This document shows, in pieces, positions 56,691-64,000 of a stretch of DNA of 64,000 nt (position 1 is its first letter; every line of letters starts with the position of its first letter). This stretch comes from Borrelia turicatae 91E135 (lineage in GTDB: Bacteria; Spirochaetota; Spirochaetia; Borreliales; Borreliaceae). The DNA lies in contig NC_008710.1 of the NCBI RefSeq assembly GCF_000012085.2, positions 853,331 to 917,330 on the forward strand, in the 5' to 3' direction. The position numbers and the translations under genes were made by a program. The notes under the pieces are model-generated. The model was not told the origin of the DNA, did no database searches, and saw only the letters and a list, made by a program, of their open reading frames with translations.

Positions 56691-58283
56691 TTAACTCCCT
56701 AAGCACCAAGAATTAATTATATTGCAAGATTTGCCAAACCTTTTTTCTTTTGAACTTTTTATTTCTATTGAATCTTTTATTTCTCTATTATACCCAATAA
56801 ATTTTTCTCTAAGAGTTGGTTTGATAACTCTTTTTGGTAACATACTGGGAAATATTCCTGATATTGTGTATGACATATAAAAATCGTAAGCAGCTGCATT
56901 TATCTCTCCAGGAGTCACTACACCAGATACTTCATAATTTCTTGAGACATCAAGACCAGCTATTCTGTATGTTCTGTCAACTACTAATGAACAATAAGTT
57001 TTATGGTGGATCTCTTCAAGATTAATTGAGTCAGTCCACATATTAGAAGACAATAGGGGAACCATATATCCAAAATTATTGTCAACATATCTGTTTTTAG
57101 CAAAATTTATTGCTTTTTGAATAGTTCTTTTGTCTGTTATGGGTGAGAATATTTTTAGTATCCTTGATTGTATATAAGTTGTGAGTTTTTCATAGCCTGA
57201 ACCCTGAACAGATGCTGTGTCAAATTTGATTTGATTGCTTGTGATTACTGATTTTATATCGAAGCTGTCTTCTCCTTTAAATACAATTTTTTTTGTATTG
57301 TCATACTTATCAGCGTCAAATATTCCTGTGTGTTGCCAAAAATAGAAAAAGTCAGTCCAATCTATTTTTGGTTTTATTAGCAGTATGTCTCCATTTGACA
57401 AAATGGATCTTAGTTTTTGCGGTGTTATTTCTATTCCTGTTTCTGGATCTATTATATTAGGAATTAATTTGTAATTACTTGTTGAGTTTAGTTTTTGTTG
57501 TGATTTTGTTGAATAGTATGAATTATTGTATTCATCAGCAATTGTTTGTTTTTGCAGTATTTCTGTTATTTTGTTATTTTCAATTTTTAAATGAAGCATG
57601 AATCTCTTGAAATATTGTTTATCATTAATTTTTAATAATTGATTTGCTATTATGTGAGGAGATATGTATTCTATTCCGTTTATTATATCTTTATTGACAG
57701 CATAATTGGTTATGCTGTCTTGAGGGAAAAAAGAGTTAGTGTTTTCAATGGGTATATATCCCATATTTTTTTCGTAAAATATTTGTTCTAATGATGCTAA
57801 AATTTCCTTGTCTAAATACATTTGTGCTTCTGTTAGCTCTGTAAACTTTTTATTAAGTGAATTTGGTTTAATTTCGTCAGATTTTTTTCTAAAACTTGTA
57901 TCAACTTTAATGATTAAATATCCATTTATATTGCTTTGTTCAATAAATTTTTTCCATTCTTGTGAATTATTTAGGTGTCTTTGATAGGCCAGTAGATAGT
58001 TTTGTATTTCTTCTATTTTTTGGGGACTTATTTTTAAGTCTATTGCTAATGTTTTTAATAAATTGGGAGATCTTGTATGCTCTAATATTGTGTCTATTAG
58101 ATGTGATGGTATGTGATATGTAGTATATGTCATATTAGTTACGAGGGCATGATTGGGTGGATAGTGATGGGTTAACAGGATAGTATTTGAACCGTAATTT
58201 TTTTGATCACTTTTGCTAAATAAAGAACACGAACATATTAGGTAGAGACTTATTAAATTGAATATATATGTAAGATGTTGCAT
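56691..58283 (-). CDS. Predicted lipoprotein with permuted papain-like (YiiX/NlpC-P60 type) domain
   Basis: The function is unknown. A hydrophobic N-terminus ends in LICSC, so Cys17 or Cys19 would be lipidated. The C-terminal 250 residues carry the order of a permuted papain fold: NGDILLIKPK, then a possible catalytic His in FWQHTGIFDA, and after about 100 residues a possible catalytic Cys in KTYCSLVVDRTYRIAG, followed by VTPGEINAAAYDF. This resembles the YiiX/YebB-like C92 hydrolases that act on lipids, amides or peptides. The N-terminal half is helical and shows no known domain. It leads a minus-strand cluster with rnhA and another lipoprotein. Confidence 0.72.
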   Translation of the reverse strand: MQHLTYIFNLISLYLICSCSLFSKSDQKNYGSNTILLTHHYPPNHALVTNMTYTTYHIPSHLIDTILEHTRSPNLLKTLAIDLKISPQKIEEIQNYLLAYQRHLNNSQEWKKFIEQSNINGYLIIKVDTSFRKKSDEIKPNSLNKKFTELTEAQMYLDKEILASLEQIFYEKNMGYIPIENTNSFFPQDSITNYAVNKDIINGIEYISPHIIANQLLKINDKQYFKRFMLHLKIENNKITEILQKQTIADEYNNSYYSTKSQQKLNSTSNYKLIPNIIDPETGIEITPQKLRSILSNGDILLIKPKIDWTDFFYFWQHTGIFDADKYDNTKKIVFKGEDSFDIKSVITSNQIKFDTASVQGSGYEKLTTYIQSRILKIFSPITDKRTIQKAINFAKNRYVDNNFGYMVPLLSSNMWTDSINLEEIHHKTYCSLVVDRTYRIAGLDVSRNYEVSGVVTPGEINAAAYDFYMSYTISGIFPSMLPKRVIKPTLREKFIGYNREIKDSIEIKSSKEKRFGKSCNIINSWCLGS

Positions 58284-58347
58284 ATCAATATTTTATCATA
58301 TTTAGTTAAGTATTAAGCTTGTTTGTTTTTTATAGGTTTTAATTATG

Positions 58348-58376
58348 TTGATTTTTTGTCGTTTAAGTTTTAATAT
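58348..58376 (+). promoter_or_regulatory. Predicted promoter of the arginine deiminase operon
   Basis: TTGATT (58348-58353) and TAATAT (58371-58376) are spaced by 17 bases, with transcription expected near 58383 and AGAGG before the arcA ATG. No ARG-box-like palindrome is visible in the 155-bp gap. Confidence 0.5.
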
Positions 58377-58438
58377 ATTAACTAAGTGTAATAAATTAAA
58401 AATTTTTAAACTTTTTTATAAAAACAGAGGTTTTTGTT

Positions 58439-59668
58439 ATGCAGTATTTAAAACCAATAAGTGTATTCTCAGAAATAGGTCGTTTAAAGAGAGTGTTGCT
58501 ACATAGACCAGGAGAAGAATTGGAAAATCTGACTCCTTCAATAATGCAAAGGTTATTGTTTGATGATATTCCTTATCTTGAAGTGGCAAGGCAAGAACAC
58601 AATGCTTTTGCGGATATTTTAAGAAATAATGGAGTTGAAGTTGTCTATATTGAGGATTTAATTAGTGAAACTATTTCTCAGTGTGATAGTGTCAAAGATC
58701 AATTTATATCACAATTTATTTTTGAAGCAGGGATCAGAACTGAGAATAAGACTCAAGCTTTGAAGGATTATTTTTATAATATGTCTGTTAATGACATGAT
58801 TTCAAAAATGATAGCTGGGGTTACAAGGGATGATCTTAAAAATTATAAATCTGATTCTCTGAACTTTTTAGTAAACAGTGAATATCCTTTAATTGTTGAT
58901 CCTATGCCCAATATACTCTTTACGAGGGATCCTTTTGCGAGTATTGGTCATGGTGTAACAATAAATAGGATGCAAACTAGGGTTAGACGTAGGGAAACAA
59001 TATTTGCAGAGTATATTTTTAAATACCATCCTATTTATAGAGACAATGTTCCTATATGGTATACTAGGGATGAAGATACTACGTTGGAAGGTGGAGATGA
59101 GTTAGTTCTAAGTCGTGATGTTTTGGCTATTGGTATTTCTGAGAGAACCGAATCTGAATCTGTTGAAAAAGTAGCGCGCAAACTTTTTCAACAAAAAACA
59201 TCTTTTAGTACTATTTTAGCTTTTCAAATCCCACAAAGTAGGGCTTATATGCATCTAGATACGGTTTTTACTCAAATAGATCATACTACTTTTACAAGTT
59301 TTATTAGTGATGATATGAAATTTACCATTTATGCTTTGACTTATGATTTGGGTTCTGGCAGTATTAAAGTTAAAAGTGAAAAGGCTAAATTGGAGGATAT
59401 TTTAGGCTTCTATCTTGGGAGTAAGGTTAATATGATAAAGTGTGCTGGAGGGGATTTAATTCATGGAGCAAGGGAACAATGGAATGATGGTGCTAACACT
59501 TTAGCAATAGCACCTGGAGAAGTAATAGTTTATTTTAGGAATCATGTAACTAATAGATTGCTTGAGGAATTTGGGATTAAAGTTTATAAAATGCCTTCTA
59601 GTGAGCTTTCACGAGGAAGAGGAGGCCCTAGATGTATGTCTATGCCTTTAATAAGGGAAGATATTTAG
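58439..59668 (+). CDS. arcA: Arginine deiminase
   Basis: Hydrolyses arginine to citrulline and ammonia, the first step of the ADI pathway. The 409-residue protein has [42 protein letters not shown] (active-site His), [19 protein letters not shown], and the catalytic Cys399 near the C-terminus in [11 protein letters not shown]. All catalytic residues are present. The pathway gives ATP and ammonia and protects against acid. arcB follows 19 bases downstream. Confidence 0.98.
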
Positions 59669-59687
59669 TTTAATGGAGGAAATATTT

Positions 59688-60683
59688 ATGTATGATTTAC
59701 GAGACGATTTACGAAAGAGAAGTTTTTTAAGGCTTTTAGATTTTACTCAAAAAGATGTGAGATATTTACTTGATTTGTCTCATAGTTTGAAGAAATCTAA
59801 GTATGCAAGATTTGAAGAACAAAAACTTAAAGGAAAAAATATAGCTATAATTTTTGAGAAGGACTCAACAAGAACAAGATGTGCGTTTGAGGTTGCTGCT
59901 TATGATCAAGGAGCCCATGTTACTTATTTGGGGCCAACCGGTAGTCAGATAGGTAAAAAGGAGTCGATAGCTGATACCGCAAGGGTATTAGGAAGAATGT
60001 ATGATGCTATTGAATTTAGAGGGTTTTCTCAAAAAGCAGTTGAGGATTTAGCTAAGTATGCTAATGTTCCGGTTTATAATGGGTTAACAGATGTTGCCCA
60101 TCCAACACAAGTACTTGCTGACTTTATGACTATTGAAGAACATAAGGGATGTTTAAAAAATTTGAAGATGGTCTTTTGTGGCGATGGTAGAAATAATGTT
60201 GCTAATTCTTTAATGGAAGGGTGTGCTATTATGGGGATGGATTTTAGAATATTTGCGCCAAGAGAACTCTTCCCAGATCCAGAATTGGTAAGCAAAACAA
60301 GATTGATAGCCGCTGAGAGTGGTGGTAATATTACTATTTCTAGTTCTCTTGAGGAAGCAGTGAAAGATGCTGATATTGTTTATACTGATGTTTGGGTGTC
60401 TATGGGTGAGACTAATTGGAATGAGAGAATTAAACTGTTAAGACCATATCAAGTTAATAGTAAGCTTATGAAATTGGCAAAGGAAGATGCAATATTTATG
60501 CATTGTTTACCAGCTTTTCATGATTTGAATACGGTCCTTGGTAATGAAATATTTGATAAATATGGGCTTGAAGGTATTGAGGTTACACATGATGTTTTTG
60601 AAAGTGGTCAGTCTGTTGTGTTTGATGAGGCTGAGAATAGGTTACATACTATTAAGGCTGTAATGGTTGGAACTTTGGGATAA
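59688..60683 (+). CDS. arcB: Ornithine carbamoyltransferase (catabolic)
   Basis: Phosphorolyses citrulline to ornithine and carbamoyl phosphate. I use ATG 59688 with GGAGG 8 bases upstream; the in-frame ATG at 59673 would place the Shine-Dalgarno inside the gene. The 331-residue product has the carbamoyl-phosphate site STRTR (60-64), [14 protein letters not shown], the ornithine loop DVWVSMGE, and HCLPAFHD. With arcA upstream and arcD/arcC downstream, a catabolic role is clear. Confidence 0.98.
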   Translation: MYDLRDDLRKRSFLRLLDFTQKDVRYLLDLSHSLKKSKYARFEEQKLKGKNIAIIFEKDSTRTRCAFEVAAYDQGAHVTYLGPTGSQIGKKESIADTARVLGRMYDAIEFRGFSQKAVEDLAKYANVPVYNGLTDVAHPTQVLADFMTIEEHKGCLKNLKMVFCGDGRNNVANSLMEGCAIMGMDFRIFAPRELFPDPELVSKTRLIAAESGGNITISSSLEEAVKDADIVYTDVWVSMGETNWNERIKLLRPYQVNSKLMKLAKEDAIFMHCLPAFHDLNTVLGNEIFDKYGLEGIEVTHDVFESGQSVVFDEAENRLHTIKAVMVGTLG

Positions 60684-60733
60684 TTAGTTATAAATTTAGA
60701 TTAGAAAAATGTAAATTTATTAGGAGAGATAAG

Positions 60734-62149
60734 ATGGTTAAGAAGAATAAAATGCCAAGTAGTTTTACGATAGTATTTTCTTTAATAGTGTTTATGACTA
60801 TATTAACTTATATAGTTCCTGCTGGTGAATTTTCTAAGGAAACGAGGGAAGTTAATGGAAATTTACAAGAAGTTGTTGTGGCGGGGACTTATCATACAGT
60901 AGAAAGGGCTTCTCGGGGATTCTTAGATGGTATTTTTACTATTTTAACAGCAATGGCTAAAGGAATGGAGCATGCTGTTGAAGTTATTGTATTTGTTTTG
61001 ATTGTTGGTGGAGCTTATGGAGTGATTTTAGGAACAGGTGCGGTTGATGCAGGGATAGCTGCAGCAATTAAAAAAATGGGAAATAAGGATAAACTTTTGA
61101 TACCATTTATGATGTTTATTTTCTCCATAGGAGGAACTACAACGGGTATGTATGAAGAGACACTTCCATTTTATCTTATTATGATTCCATTAGTAATAGC
61201 CTTGGGCTATGATAATATTGTAGCTGTTGCAATTATTGGATTGGGAGCTGGTGTTGGAACCATGGCATCTACTATTAATCCATTTGCTACAGGTATAGCA
61301 TCAGCTATAGCTGGTATTGAAATAAAGGATGGTTTTTATTTCCGTATTATTTTGTATATAGTTTCTGTGTCTGTAGCTATAGTGTATGTGTTGATATATG
61401 CGATTAGGATAAAGAATGATCCTAAGAGGTCTATAGTGTATGAACAAAGGGAAGAACATTATAATCTATTTGTTAAAGGTAAGATGGGTGATAAGGAAAA
61501 TGGTATGCCTGAATTTACAAATAGACGAAAGATGGTATTGGTATTATATGGAGTGATGATTGTATTTTTAATATATAGTATTTTGGAGCTTGGTTGGTGG
61601 ATGCAAGAGATGACGATGTTATATCTTGGTACAGCAATTTTATCAGCGTTTATATGTAAAATGAGCGAATTAAAGATGTGGGAAACATTTGTAGAGGGAG
61701 CTAAAGATATGATGACAGCAGCGCTTATTATAGGCATGGCTCGAGGAGTGATGATAGTAGCTGATGAGGGAATGATTACAGGAACTATATTAAATGCAGC
61801 ATCAGAATTTTTATATGGAGTACCTAAAGGTCTATTTGTAGTGTTAAACGAACTTGTACAGATGTGTATAGGGTTTATTGTGCCTTCATCATCAGGACAT
61901 GCAAGTTTGACGATGTCAATGATGGCACCATTGGCTGATTTTTTAGACATGCCAAGGTCATCAGTTGTGTTGGGTATGCAAACAGCATCAGGTCTAGTTA
62001 ATTTATTAACCCCAACAAGTGGAGTTATAATGGCTGTATTGGGTATAGCAAGGATTAGTTATGGTAGTTGGTTTAAATTTGTAATGCCAATATTTGTGAT
62101 TGAATTTGTAATATGTATTTTAGTTATAATGGCAAATGTATATTTATAA
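60734..62149 (+). CDS. arcD: YfcC/ArcD-type amino-acid antiporter, probably arginine/ornithine
   Basis: The 471-residue protein has about 12 membrane segments and belongs to the YfcC (C4-dicarboxylate-like, DcuC-related) family: LTYIVPAGEFSKETREVNG, GGAYGVILGTGAVDAGIAAA, FSIGGTTTGMYEETLPFYLI, STINPFATGIASAIAGI and FIVPSSSGHASLTMSMMAPL. Members in arc operons exchange arginine for ornithine. AGGAG lies before the ATG, 50 bases after arcB. From here on codon use shifts toward A-ending codons (GTA, GGA, ATA), unlike arcA and arcB. Confidence 0.88.
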   Translation: MVKKNKMPSSFTIVFSLIVFMTILTYIVPAGEFSKETREVNGNLQEVVVAGTYHTVERASRGFLDGIFTILTAMAKGMEHAVEVIVFVLIVGGAYGVILGTGAVDAGIAAAIKKMGNKDKLLIPFMMFIFSIGGTTTGMYEETLPFYLIMIPLVIALGYDNIVAVAIIGLGAGVGTMASTINPFATGIASAIAGIEIKDGFYFRIILYIVSVSVAIVYVLIYAIRIKNDPKRSIVYEQREEHYNLFVKGKMGDKENGMPEFTNRRKMVLVLYGVMIVFLIYSILELGWWMQEMTMLYLGTAILSAFICKMSELKMWETFVEGAKDMMTAALIIGMARGVMIVADEGMITGTILNAASEFLYGVPKGLFVVLNELVQMCIGFIVPSSSGHASLTMSMMAPLADFLDMPRSSVVLGMQTASGLVNLLTPTSGVIMAVLGIARISYGSWFKFVMPIFVIEFVICILVIMANVYL

Positions 62150-62166
62150 AAAATGAGGGAGTATGT

Positions 62167-63099
62167 ATGAGTAAAAGAATTGTAATAAGTCTTGGGGGGA
62201 ATGCATTAGAAGGTGGAGAAGGAACATTTTGTGATCAATTGGCAAGAATAGAGAGCAGTGTATGTGAGATAGTAGATTTGATAGAGTATGGTTATGAAGT
62301 AATTATCAGTCATGGTAATGGCCCGCAAGTAGGAAGGATTTTGCTAGAGAATGAGATGTGTAAAGAAACACCATTGGCACCGCTTGATGTGTGTGTTGGT
62401 ATGAGTCAAGGGATGATAGGGTATTATATTGAGCAGGCACTGCGGAATGAGATGTGTAAGCGAGGAATTAGACGGGGAGTAGTAGTAGTGCTTACGCAAG
62501 TTTTGGTAGATAAAGAAGATGAGTGTTTTAAGAATCCTAGTAAACCTATTGGACCATTTTATGATAAGGTAAGAGCGGAAGAGCTTGAAAGTAAGGGATA
62601 TATTTTAAGAGAAGATAGTGGAAGAGGTTATAGGCGAGTGGTAGCATCGCCTAAGCCAATTGAGATTATAGAAATTGGAGAGATAAGTGAATTAATGAAC
62701 AAAGGATTTATAGTGATTGCGTGTGGAGGAGGTGGTATTCCTGTTATAAGAGATGACATAGGAATTATTAAAGGAGTAAGTGGCGTAATTGATAAGGACT
62801 TTGCGTCATCTAGATTAGGACAAGATATTGGAGCAGATAAGTTATTGATAGTTACTGCTGTTGATCAGGTAGCATTAAATTTTGGCAAAAAAGACGAAAT
62901 TTTACTTGACAAGGTAAATATTGTTGATTTAGAGAGATATATAGGAGAAGGACATTTTGCAGCAGGGTCTATGTTGCCTAAAGTAGAGGCAAGTATTGGA
63001 TTTGTAAAGTCTAAAGGAAATAGGGAGGCAATTATTACATCACTGAATAAAGTTATTGAAGGAATAAATGGTGTAGGAGGCACGATGATAACTAGATAG
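62167..63099 (+). CDS. arcC: Carbamate kinase
   Basis: Transfers the phosphate of carbamoyl phosphate to ADP, the ATP-yielding last step of arginine catabolism. I use ATG 62167 (GAGGGAG 5 bases upstream); an ORF start at 62113 lies inside arcD. The 310 residues show VISLGGNALEGGEGTF, ISHGNGPQVGRILLEN, PLDVCVGMSQGMIGYYIEQA, KPIGPFYDK, RRVVASPKP, IACGGGGIPV, GVIDKDFASSRL and FAAGSMLPKVEA, all typical. To my memory B. burgdorferi lacks this gene, so its presence would point to another Borrelia lineage. Confidence 0.97.
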   Translation: MSKRIVISLGGNALEGGEGTFCDQLARIESSVCEIVDLIEYGYEVIISHGNGPQVGRILLENEMCKETPLAPLDVCVGMSQGMIGYYIEQALRNEMCKRGIRRGVVVVLTQVLVDKEDECFKNPSKPIGPFYDKVRAEELESKGYILREDSGRGYRRVVASPKPIEIIEIGEISELMNKGFIVIACGGGGIPVIRDDIGIIKGVSGVIDKDFASSRLGQDIGADKLLIVTAVDQVALNFGKKDEILLDKVNIVDLERYIGEGHFAAGSMLPKVEASIGFVKSKGNREAIITSLNKVIEGINGVGGTMITR

Positions 63100-63119
63100 G
63101 CTCTAAGAGGTAGCTTTGA

Positions 63120-63495
63120 GTAATCCAAAACTTTAGGTCAAAGATTTTAAATATTAATGTGAAACTTGAAAATGAAGAATGGATAACCTGTTTAGTAAAT
63201 AAAGGGAACGGGCCTTATGCAGATCTAGTAGCTTTTTTGAGTTTATTACAGAAAAATTTTTCATACTTTAGCTCATATAAATACTTTAATGAGGTATATA
63301 ATAATCTTATTGCTTAATTTGATCTTGAACAAGACTTAATTAAGAGATAAGATGTTTTAATAAAATCTGAAAGAAATAATAACAGAGAGAGGGTTGCCTA
63401 TTGTTCCAATTATAGAATAGATATGCAAAAAATTATCTATTTAGAAATGATAAATGGACTGGCTGGCAACCCAATGCTACGGAAAAATTTGTTTT
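63120..63495 (+). pseudogene. Decayed coding sequence with two in-frame stops (unrecognised family)
   Basis: One frame reads through the whole stretch: NVKLENEEWITCLVNKG, PYADLVAFLSLLQKNFSYF, SSYKYFNEVYNNLIA, then TAA at 63315-63317, FDLEQDLIKR, TAA at 63348-63350, and NNNRERVAYCSNYRIDMQ, KIIYLEMINGLAGNPM. Residue usage is protein-like on both sides of each stop, no start codon with a ribosome site is visible, and a TGA lies just upstream at 63117-63119. I read it as a broken gene, possibly from a plasmid family, but cannot name it. Apart from this the 396-bp gap after arcC holds nothing I recognise. Confidence 0.6.
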
Positions 63496-63759
63496 CTATG
63501 AGCTTAGGAGAATTAAATCACAAAAAACTACTAATAAAACATAGCAAATATATTGCCAATTTATTGTGTATAAGTTGAAATAATAAGACACGATACCAAT
63601 GGATGTAATGATGATCATTCCTTTGAGTAAATTTACAGAATAAGAATTAATAACATTTTTATAGATATAATAAACTAAAATGCTGATTAAACTTACATCT
63701 AATACTTTAGAGAAAATATCTTTTATTTGATTTATACTACTTATATCTATCATAATCAT
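63496..63759 (-). pseudogene. Fragment resembling the N-terminal membrane domain of diadenylate cyclase CdaA
   Basis: The 87-residue frame begins like CdaA: an amphipathic start (ISSINQIKDIFSKVLDVSLI), YYIYKNVINSYSVNLLKGMI, and YYFNLYTINW, which match the two or three N-terminal helices and the x-x-x-LLKG-x and T-x-NW patterns of CdaA. After INW (about base 63556) the similarity ends in about 19 unrelated residues and a TAG. The catalytic DAC domain (DGA and RHR motifs) is absent, so no cyclase activity is possible. In B. burgdorferi I recall the full gene near the left chromosome end (BB0008). Confidence 0.6.
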
Positions 63760-63764
63760 TTTTA

Positions 63765-63844
63765 TTCAATATATTCATATATGTTAAAATAATACCATAT
63801 ATAAATATATTGAATATATTCATAGTTATATATATATATATATA
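63765..63844. repeat. Inverted repeat and (TA)9 tract before the terminal gene
   Basis: TTCAATATATT (63765-63775) is repeated inverted as AATATATTGAA (63804-63814); AATATATTCATA also occurs twice as a direct repeat. A (TA)9 tract runs from 63827 to 63844. This lies between divergent reading frames, so it may hold promoters whose strength depends on tract length. Confidence 0.7.
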
Positions 63845-63886
63845 TTGTAATACAAGTTAATGTTAATTTAAATTTATTTTTTGTTT

Positions 63887-64000
63887 ATGGGTAAAAAAGA
63901 AAAGATTATAGCTTTGATATTTGATTTTGATGACACTTTAATTTATGGTAATATGCAACAGGTACTTTTTGATGAGTATAATGTTAATGCTAGCTTATTT
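63887..64000 (+). CDS. HAD-superfamily hydrolase (3' end outside window)
   Basis: The frame starts at ATG 63887 and runs off the window with 38 codons visible. The N-terminus MGKKEKIIALIFDFDDTLIY contains the HAD motif I DFDDT, whose first Asp is the nucleophile. Following residues (GNMQQVLFDEYNVN) are part of the cap region. No Shine-Dalgarno is visible; a TTG at 63881 is an alternative start. A phosphatase-like role is likely; the substrate is unknown. Confidence 0.75.
   Translation, partial: MGKKEKIIALIFDFDDTLIYGNMQQVLFDEYNVNASLF

Noticed and set aside
63100..63130. Imperfect stem after arcC as a terminator
   Set aside because: The 7-base arms have an internal mismatch and no T-run follows.
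1..64000. tRNA, rRNA, CRISPR, IS element, prophage or defence-system genes
   Set aside because: I looked through the intergenic gaps and coding sequences and saw no cloverleaf, spaced repeat array, transposase or defence-domain signature; almost all space is taken by housekeeping genes.

Overview
The window is about 64 kb of very AT-rich, densely packed bacterial chromosome. I read it as the right-hand part of a linear chromosome from a Borreliaceae spirochaete. The reasons are the gene order, which matches my memory of the Borrelia burgdorferi region from about BB0800 (nusA) to BB0843 (arcD-like), the many short-signal lipoproteins, the TTG starts and the extreme A+T. A carbamate kinase, a CutC protein and an extra sugar PTS permease suggest the relapsing-fever group rather than the Lyme group; that is inference from memory, not a database comparison.

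Layout. 1-4864 (+): nusA (5' end cut by the window), infB, rbfA, truB, for transcription antitermination, translation initiation, ribosome maturation and tRNA modification. 4865-7605 (+): a promoter and leader hairpin, then rpsO-pnp. 7614-15539 (+): a propeller lipoprotein, two LptF/LptG-type permeases, tgt, murJ and a HEAT-repeat protein. 15533-18373: coaBC (-) divergent from a YhdT-like protein and panF (+), a pantothenate-to-CoA cluster. 18378-24295 (+): RluA-family synthase, P-loop protein, murC, YicC, CMP kinase, omega subunit, miaA and a 31-codon bS22-like ribosomal protein, closed by a terminator. 24359-28166: SH3-like lipoprotein (-), small barrel protein (+), phosphodiester glycosidase, helical-repeat protein and PTS EIICB (-). 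28313-33340 (-): hrpA, topA. 33416-39097 (+): sbcD, sbcC, ROK protein, cutC. 39216-47137 (-): lipoprotein, ileS, clpC, phosphoglucomutase. 47256-55490 (+): uvrB, uvrA, LptD-like protein. 55546-58283 (-): lipoprotein, RNase H, papain-like lipoprotein. 58439-63099 (+): arcA-arcB-arcD-arcC, a complete arginine deiminase operon that yields ATP and ammonia. 63100-64000: decayed DNA, a fragment resembling the membrane part of diadenylate cyclase CdaA, an AT repeat tract and the start of a HAD phosphatase. This looks like variable sequence near a chromosome end.

Most genes are housekeeping and tightly coupled, with overlaps of 4 to 46 bases. I found no tRNA, rRNA, CRISPR array, insertion sequence or phage module. 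The observations I rate highest are: (1) the ClpC-type ATPase, whose reading frame continues 33 codons upstream of its first ATG into a clear Clp N-domain with no ATG/GTG/TTG, implying an AUU start or a broken start; (2) its second AAA+ module, which has lost the Walker B Glu, sensor-1 Asn and arginine finger; (3) the CdaA-like fragment and pseudogene after arcC; (4) the bS22-like micro-gene; (5) low-complexity Arg/Gly/Tyr insertions in InfB and PNPase.
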